Assembly: GCA_902782125.1 (NCBI GenBank)
Contig: CACZMA010000001.1
Location: forward strand, 176,441 to 240,440
Reading direction: 5' to 3'
Length of the DNA: 64,000 bases
Source: Oscillospiraceae bacterium
Lineage (GTDB): Bacteria; Bacillota; Clostridia; Saccharofermentanales; Saccharofermentanaceae
This document shows positions 61,217 through 64,000 of the stretch, piece by piece. Below the pieces are notes generated by a model, which worked only from the letters and a program-made list of their open reading frames with translations, was not told where the DNA came from and ran no database searches. How positions within the stretch are numbered: the stretch's first letter is position 1; each line of letters begins with the position of its first letter. A program made the position numbers and the translations under genes.

Positions 61217-62287
61217 ATGAGACTTACGAGAACACTAACAACCATACTTGCCGGCACGCTCTGCCTGACAGCGCTCTGCAGCTGCACTTCCTCGGCCGGA
61301 GACGGCAGTTCCAAGAAGGATAGAGATAAGGATAAGGACGAAGAGACGAAGGTTACCGCAACCGAGACCTCCTCTGCCGTGGAACCCGGAGCGGAGCCTG
61401 CAGTAACTGCAGACCTCTGCGAACTGCCACAGGGCGAAGCTATCATATACAAGCACTCGGACAACTATTCCGAGGGGTATCAGGCGAGTGATGTTTTCGT
61501 GATGTCGGACGGAAGCGTGTATGCATCAAATGAGTATTTCAGCGGGTATACAGAAGAGTACTATGACCCGATGCCTGCCGAGGACAGGCTCGCGCTCCTG
61601 CAGCTTTATACCAAGCCGGTCGCACAGTTCGATGTGAACGCACTCACCGAGGCCTACAGCTACATGCAGTATGCCGACCCGAACGAGGAGTTTGTCTACG
61701 AGGATGAGGTCACATATGACGGCGGTTATTCATCTACCTCGGTCAACGTCGACGGTGAGTGGGTCAAGATCAGCGAGGGCGGCGTGTACACCGGCTGGCT
61801 CGATGATGACTACGCCAAGGCAGCGTTGCAGATCATCCGTGATGAGTTCTATGGCGAGGATATTGAAGTATCCACGCATATCTACTCCAAGGATATAACG
61901 TTCCTTAAGACTTACGAACTCGGCGATGCCGACGTGCAGCCCTGCAAGATGCTGATAACCGATATGGAGGAGCTGCGCGCGTTCGAAAAGATGACCGGGA
62001 TCGACCTGGAGGGGAACGAGTGTTTTGAGTCCTTCGGCGATCCTGAATACGACTCGTTCAAGTCGATGTGCATTGCCGTGGAGATCGTGGCTTACGATGA
62101 AGTATTCGGCTTGGACAACGTTGAGACAGAAGCGTTCATCGTATCAAAGGATTATGTCGGCTTTGGCTGCCTTGGATGGCTGAAGATGGCGACGACGGAC
62201 CTGAGACTCGGCACAGACAAGTATTACTGCTATGTTGCCCAGGTGCCGGCTTACGATATGAGCGTGTATGAGGGGTTTGTGGAGTGA
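61217..62287 (+). CDS. Lipoprotein, paralogue of the divergent gene
   Basis: 356 residues. Signal peptide with lipobox ALCSC (Cys about 23), then a charged linker (KKDRDKDKDEETK). The following domain (about 70-200) repeats the pattern of the 60543 protein: MSDGSVYASNEYFSGY then MPAEDRLALLQLY; a further Asp/Tyr-rich domain (about 210-350) completes it. No family recognised. Divergent from its paralogue across 116 bases. Confidence 0.78.
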   Translation: MRLTRTLTTILAGTLCLTALCSCTSSAGDGSSKKDRDKDKDEETKVTATETSSAVEPGAEPAVTADLCELPQGEAIIYKHSDNYSEGYQASDVFVMSDGSVYASNEYFSGYTEEYYDPMPAEDRLALLQLYTKPVAQFDVNALTEAYSYMQYADPNEEFVYEDEVTYDGGYSSTSVNVDGEWVKISEGGVYTGWLDDDYAKAALQIIRDEFYGEDIEVSTHIYSKDITFLKTYELGDADVQPCKMLITDMEELRAFEKMTGIDLEGNECFESFGDPEYDSFKSMCIAVEIVAYDEVFGLDNVETEAFIVSKDYVGFGCLGWLKMATTDLRLGTDKYYCYVAQVPAYDMSVYEGFVE

Positions 62288-62295
62288 TGTATGTA

Positions 62296-62392
62296 TTTTG
62301 GTTTTAAAAATCAGCAAATCTCAAAACCAAATGTTGACTATTCGCTGAATGATTGATTTTGGTTTTGAAAATTGAGAAAAATTAAAACCAAA
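62296..62392. repeat. Two tandem TTTTGGTTTT...AAAACCAAA hairpins
   Basis: Stem pairs 62296-62305 with 62323-62331 and 62357-62366 with 62384-62392, spaced 61 bases. Loops are AT-rich and differ. The region is otherwise non-coding (62288-62663). Confidence 0.6.
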
Positions 62393-62435
62393 CGTAAACT
62401 AACGCGCACTCGATGCTGATGAAGAGCGCTGAGCA

Positions 62436-62459
62436 GCAAAAAGGCCCGCGAAGCGGGCC
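62436..62459 (-). terminator. Terminator downstream of hicAB
   Basis: Stem GGCCCGC/GCGGGCC (62443-62459) with loop GAA; AAAAA to the left gives a U tract on the minus strand. About 200 bases past the hicB stop. Confidence 0.8.
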
Positions 62460-62663
62460 ATATTCATAAACTGCTTCCGTAAGCGGTGCGTAATGCGCAA
62501 CAGCGTTGCTGTTTTTGTTCCATATTCCTTGAAATCACTACTGAAAACACTACTAAAGTCCTTATAGTAGTTTTTGTAGTTGCGTTATCTTATTGAACGC
62601 GACTGGAAAAAGAACACCGCCTGGTATTTGTGCTGATTCGGCGCACAGGGCTGTATGCTGAAG

Positions 62664-63086
62664 TTATGACACGTTAAGCTTTTCTTTCAAAGCATCCTGG
62701 AGGACCTGTGAGAAGTTGATGCGCTCTTTGACGGCCGCTTCGTTAAGCCACTCAGGGATTGTGAGTGTCTTCTTTACGGCCCTGGTACCGAACTTCCTTC
62801 TGCATACAGTAGTGTCACAGGTTACGTAAGTTGCGAACTCATCTTTCTTGAGTTTGAGCTTCTTGATCGGGGTGCTCGCGGGGGCCGGCAAGCCAGTCTC
62901 CTCATAGTCTGTGTATACAATCAGAGCAAGTGCATCCTCTGCCATGAGCATTCCGTCTTTGATATCTTTGCCGCATGTGAAACAGTTCTCGATATCAGGA
63001 AAATGAATATAGTATCCACCCTCCGGTTCGGGAGTGAATATTGCCGGGTAAACGTAGATTGGTGATTCAGTTTTTCCCTTTGCCAT
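62664..63086 (-). CDS. hicB: HicB family antitoxin
   Basis: 140 residues. N-terminal HicB fold with YVYPAIFTPEPEGGYYIHFPD and a middle stretch MLMAEDALALIVYTDYE; C-terminal ribbon-helix-helix-like segment TLTIPEWLNEAAVKERINFS that binds DNA. AGAGG site. Follows hicA by 33 bases. Confidence 0.92.
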   Translation of the reverse strand: MAKGKTESPIYVYPAIFTPEPEGGYYIHFPDIENCFTCGKDIKDGMLMAEDALALIVYTDYEETGLPAPASTPIKKLKLKKDEFATYVTCDTTVCRRKFGTRAVKKTLTIPEWLNEAAVKERINFSQVLQDALKEKLNVS

Positions 63087-63119
63087 AGGTCATTTCCTCT
63101 TTGTTTTGTTCTGCTGTAG

Positions 63120-63305
63120 CTATTTGATTCCGGCCTGCTTTTTGATCGCTGCAGCTAATCCTGTTCCTAATTCCTGGGATGGATGCCTTGGCAGCAAAAA
63201 GTGTTTGCCGGTAATAGGTGAATACCAATCGTCATGCCCTCTAAGAGATTTGACGTAATAGCATCCGCTTTTCCGCAATAGCCGTTTCATCTCCGATATG
63301 GTCAT
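63120..63305 (-). CDS. hicA: HicA family mRNA interferase toxin
   Basis: 61 residues from the ATG of MTISEMK. dsRBD-like fold with CYYVKSLRGHDDWYSP and LPRHPSQELGTG, where the His of PRH is the catalytic residue; AAAIKKQAGI ends the protein. Cuts mRNA unless bound by HicB. A GTG three codons earlier is a less likely start. Confidence 0.92.
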   Translation of the reverse strand: MTISEMKRLLRKSGCYYVKSLRGHDDWYSPITGKHFLLPRHPSQELGTGLAAAIKKQAGIK

Positions 63306-63336
63306 CACATCCACCTATATTAATACACGTGTTATA

Positions 63337-63351
63337 CGTATTGTCAATACG
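63337..63351. promoter_or_regulatory. Palindromic operator upstream of hicAB
   Basis: CGTATTGTCAATACG, a perfect 15-base palindrome overlapping a TTGACA on the minus strand; further ATACACGTGTTATACGTAT lies nearer the gene. Expected HicB binding sites. Confidence 0.6.
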
Positions 63352-63353
63352 AG

Positions 63354-63716
63354 TCAGGTCAGATTACCGGCTTGTTTCTCGCCTTTGACCTTGTATGCAA
63401 TCAGTCTTAAAAGATAATTAGGCATCTGTCTTCTCCCGATCTCCCATTCCTGCATAGTACGGTAAGGGATTCCAAGCCAGGCAGCGAACTGAACACGGTT
63501 CATTCCCGATGCATCCCGGACAGCTTTGCTGAGATAACTGTAGAGTCGTCTCTTCTGCTCTGCTTCAGTCTCAGTTGCAGAAGCATTCTCAATATCGATC
63601 TCTATCTCCAGTCCCTCTATTGAACATATGATTCGATCCAGCTTTGCACGCTTGTCTGTTCTGACGTTCTCAATAATGATTCCGGTTGATTCATCAATGT
63701 AGTCAATAATATTCAT
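63354..63716 (-). CDS. HTH protein, paralogue of the antitoxin at 55289
   Basis: 120 residues. N-terminal about 40 residues (IDYIDESTGIIIENVRTDKR, GLEIEIDI) form a small domain; the C-terminal 75 are the same helix-turn-helix as in the 55289 protein (MNRVQFAAWLGIPYRTMQEW then EIGRRQMPNYLL). GGAGG site. Lies upstream of hicA but is not followed by a CdiA-type nuclease. Its promoter holds two palindromes, so it probably represses itself. Confidence 0.85.
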   Translation of the reverse strand: MNIIDYIDESTGIIIENVRTDKRAKLDRIICSIEGLEIEIDIENASATETEAEQKRRLYSYLSKAVRDASGMNRVQFAAWLGIPYRTMQEWEIGRRQMPNYLLRLIAYKVKGEKQAGNLT

Positions 63717-63732
63717 AGTATCCTCCTAACGT

Positions 63733-63793
63733 AATGTAGGCATTGCCTACATTGGCTTACTTATATTATATGTAGGCATTGACTACATGTCAA
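63733..63793 (-). promoter_or_regulatory. Consensus promoter with two palindromic operators
   Basis: TTGACA (63788-63793), 17 bases, TATAAT (63765-63770) on the minus strand. A near-perfect ATGTAGGC...GACTACAT palindrome (63770-63788) fills the spacer, and a perfect 21-base one (AATGTAGGC-ATT-GCCTACATT, 63733-63753) lies just past the start site. A repressor bound there would block the polymerase. Confidence 0.85.
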
Positions 63794-63843
63794 CCATGAG
63801 AATAAGCTGTGCGTCAAATGTGAGTGCTTGACCCCGAATTACT

Positions 63844-63883
63844 CACAAAATCTGCATTTTGGCCTTAAAATGCATATTTTGTG
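63844..63883. repeat. Dispersed palindromic element, copy 2
   Basis: CACAAAATCTGCATTTT (63844-63860) pairs with AAAATGCATATTTTGTG (63867-63883) around GGCCTT. The pattern matches the element at 28631-28673. Confidence 0.6.
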
Positions 63884-63988
63884 ACCGATTAGCGCCTTTT
63901 CTGAAGTGGTAACGTAAAAGTAGACACTCACACAAAAAATATATACACCTTGATAAGTTTCAGCTACATAATTAGTTATTAAGTGAAC

Positions 63989-63995
63989 GGAGGTG
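63989..63995 (+). promoter_or_regulatory. Ribosome binding site of a gene beyond the window
   Basis: GGAGGTG near the right edge, preceded by AT-rich promoter-like DNA, suggests a plus-strand gene starting just outside. Confidence 0.4.
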
Positions 63996-64000
63996 TAAAA

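Overview
The window reads as one chromosomal segment (about 50-55% GC in the core) from an anaerobic Clostridia-type Bacillota. Evidence: the ireB-ruvX-DUF1292 gene order, a T-box leader on aspS, secG next to rnr, RicT/holB/tmk, B12-dependent methionine synthase with a separate activation protein, consensus SigA-type promoters and rho-independent terminators. The genus cannot be fixed from sequence alone.

Layout. 1-32.9 kb is almost entirely minus strand and mostly housekeeping: a truncated membrane-anchored protein, a CPBP protease, two DUF1292 proteins, ruvX, ireB, mtaB, aspS with its T-box leader, rnr, secG, a Ca2+-type P-ATPase, a Val-Asp-Phe tRNA cluster with a consensus promoter and terminator, tatD, metG, rsmI, a YfiC-like methyltransferase, a small ferredoxin, ricT, holB, tmk, and a folE-folP-folB-folK operon. 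Then come an AraC regulator with a decayed sialate-O-acetylesterase-like protein, a DeoR regulator, an M15 peptidase, a PTS IIC-like membrane protein and a FecCD/BtuCDF-type ABC importer. From 33.1 kb the plus strand carries metF, a stand-alone MetH activation protein and metH. Folate synthesis, the putative corrinoid importer and the metF/metH operon together form a methyl-folate/B12/methionine module.

37-48.7 kb mixes a lipoprotein, a surface 5'-nucleotidase, cdd, an EamA transporter with an apparently leaderless promoter inside a large palindrome, NhaC, a self-inhibited Fic protein, tRNA-Leu, surE, a glutathione peroxidase-OhrR pair and an HD-GYP protein with a lectin-like C-terminus.

48.7-64 kb is accessory DNA: orphan Phd/YefM antitoxins, a small HTH protein, and a visibly AT-rich three-gene operon (two-helix membrane protein, TIR protein, second and frameshifted TIR protein) that looks like an uncharacterised Thoeris-like defence system. 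A single reading frame fuses a Nudix hydrolase to a GH32 beta-fructosidase. There is an HTH plus CdiA-type nuclease pair, a GGDEF cyclase, an XRE membrane regulator, a GH43 enzyme, an exact 64-bp palindromic tandem repeat array, two paralogous lipoproteins, hicAB, and a second copy of the HTH protein whose promoter carries two palindromic operators.

The strongest candidates for undescribed biology are the TM-TIR-TIR operon, the Nudix-GH32 fusion, the 64-bp repeat array, the pseudo-esterase, and the T-box whose specifier reads as Asn in front of an aspartyl-tRNA synthetase.
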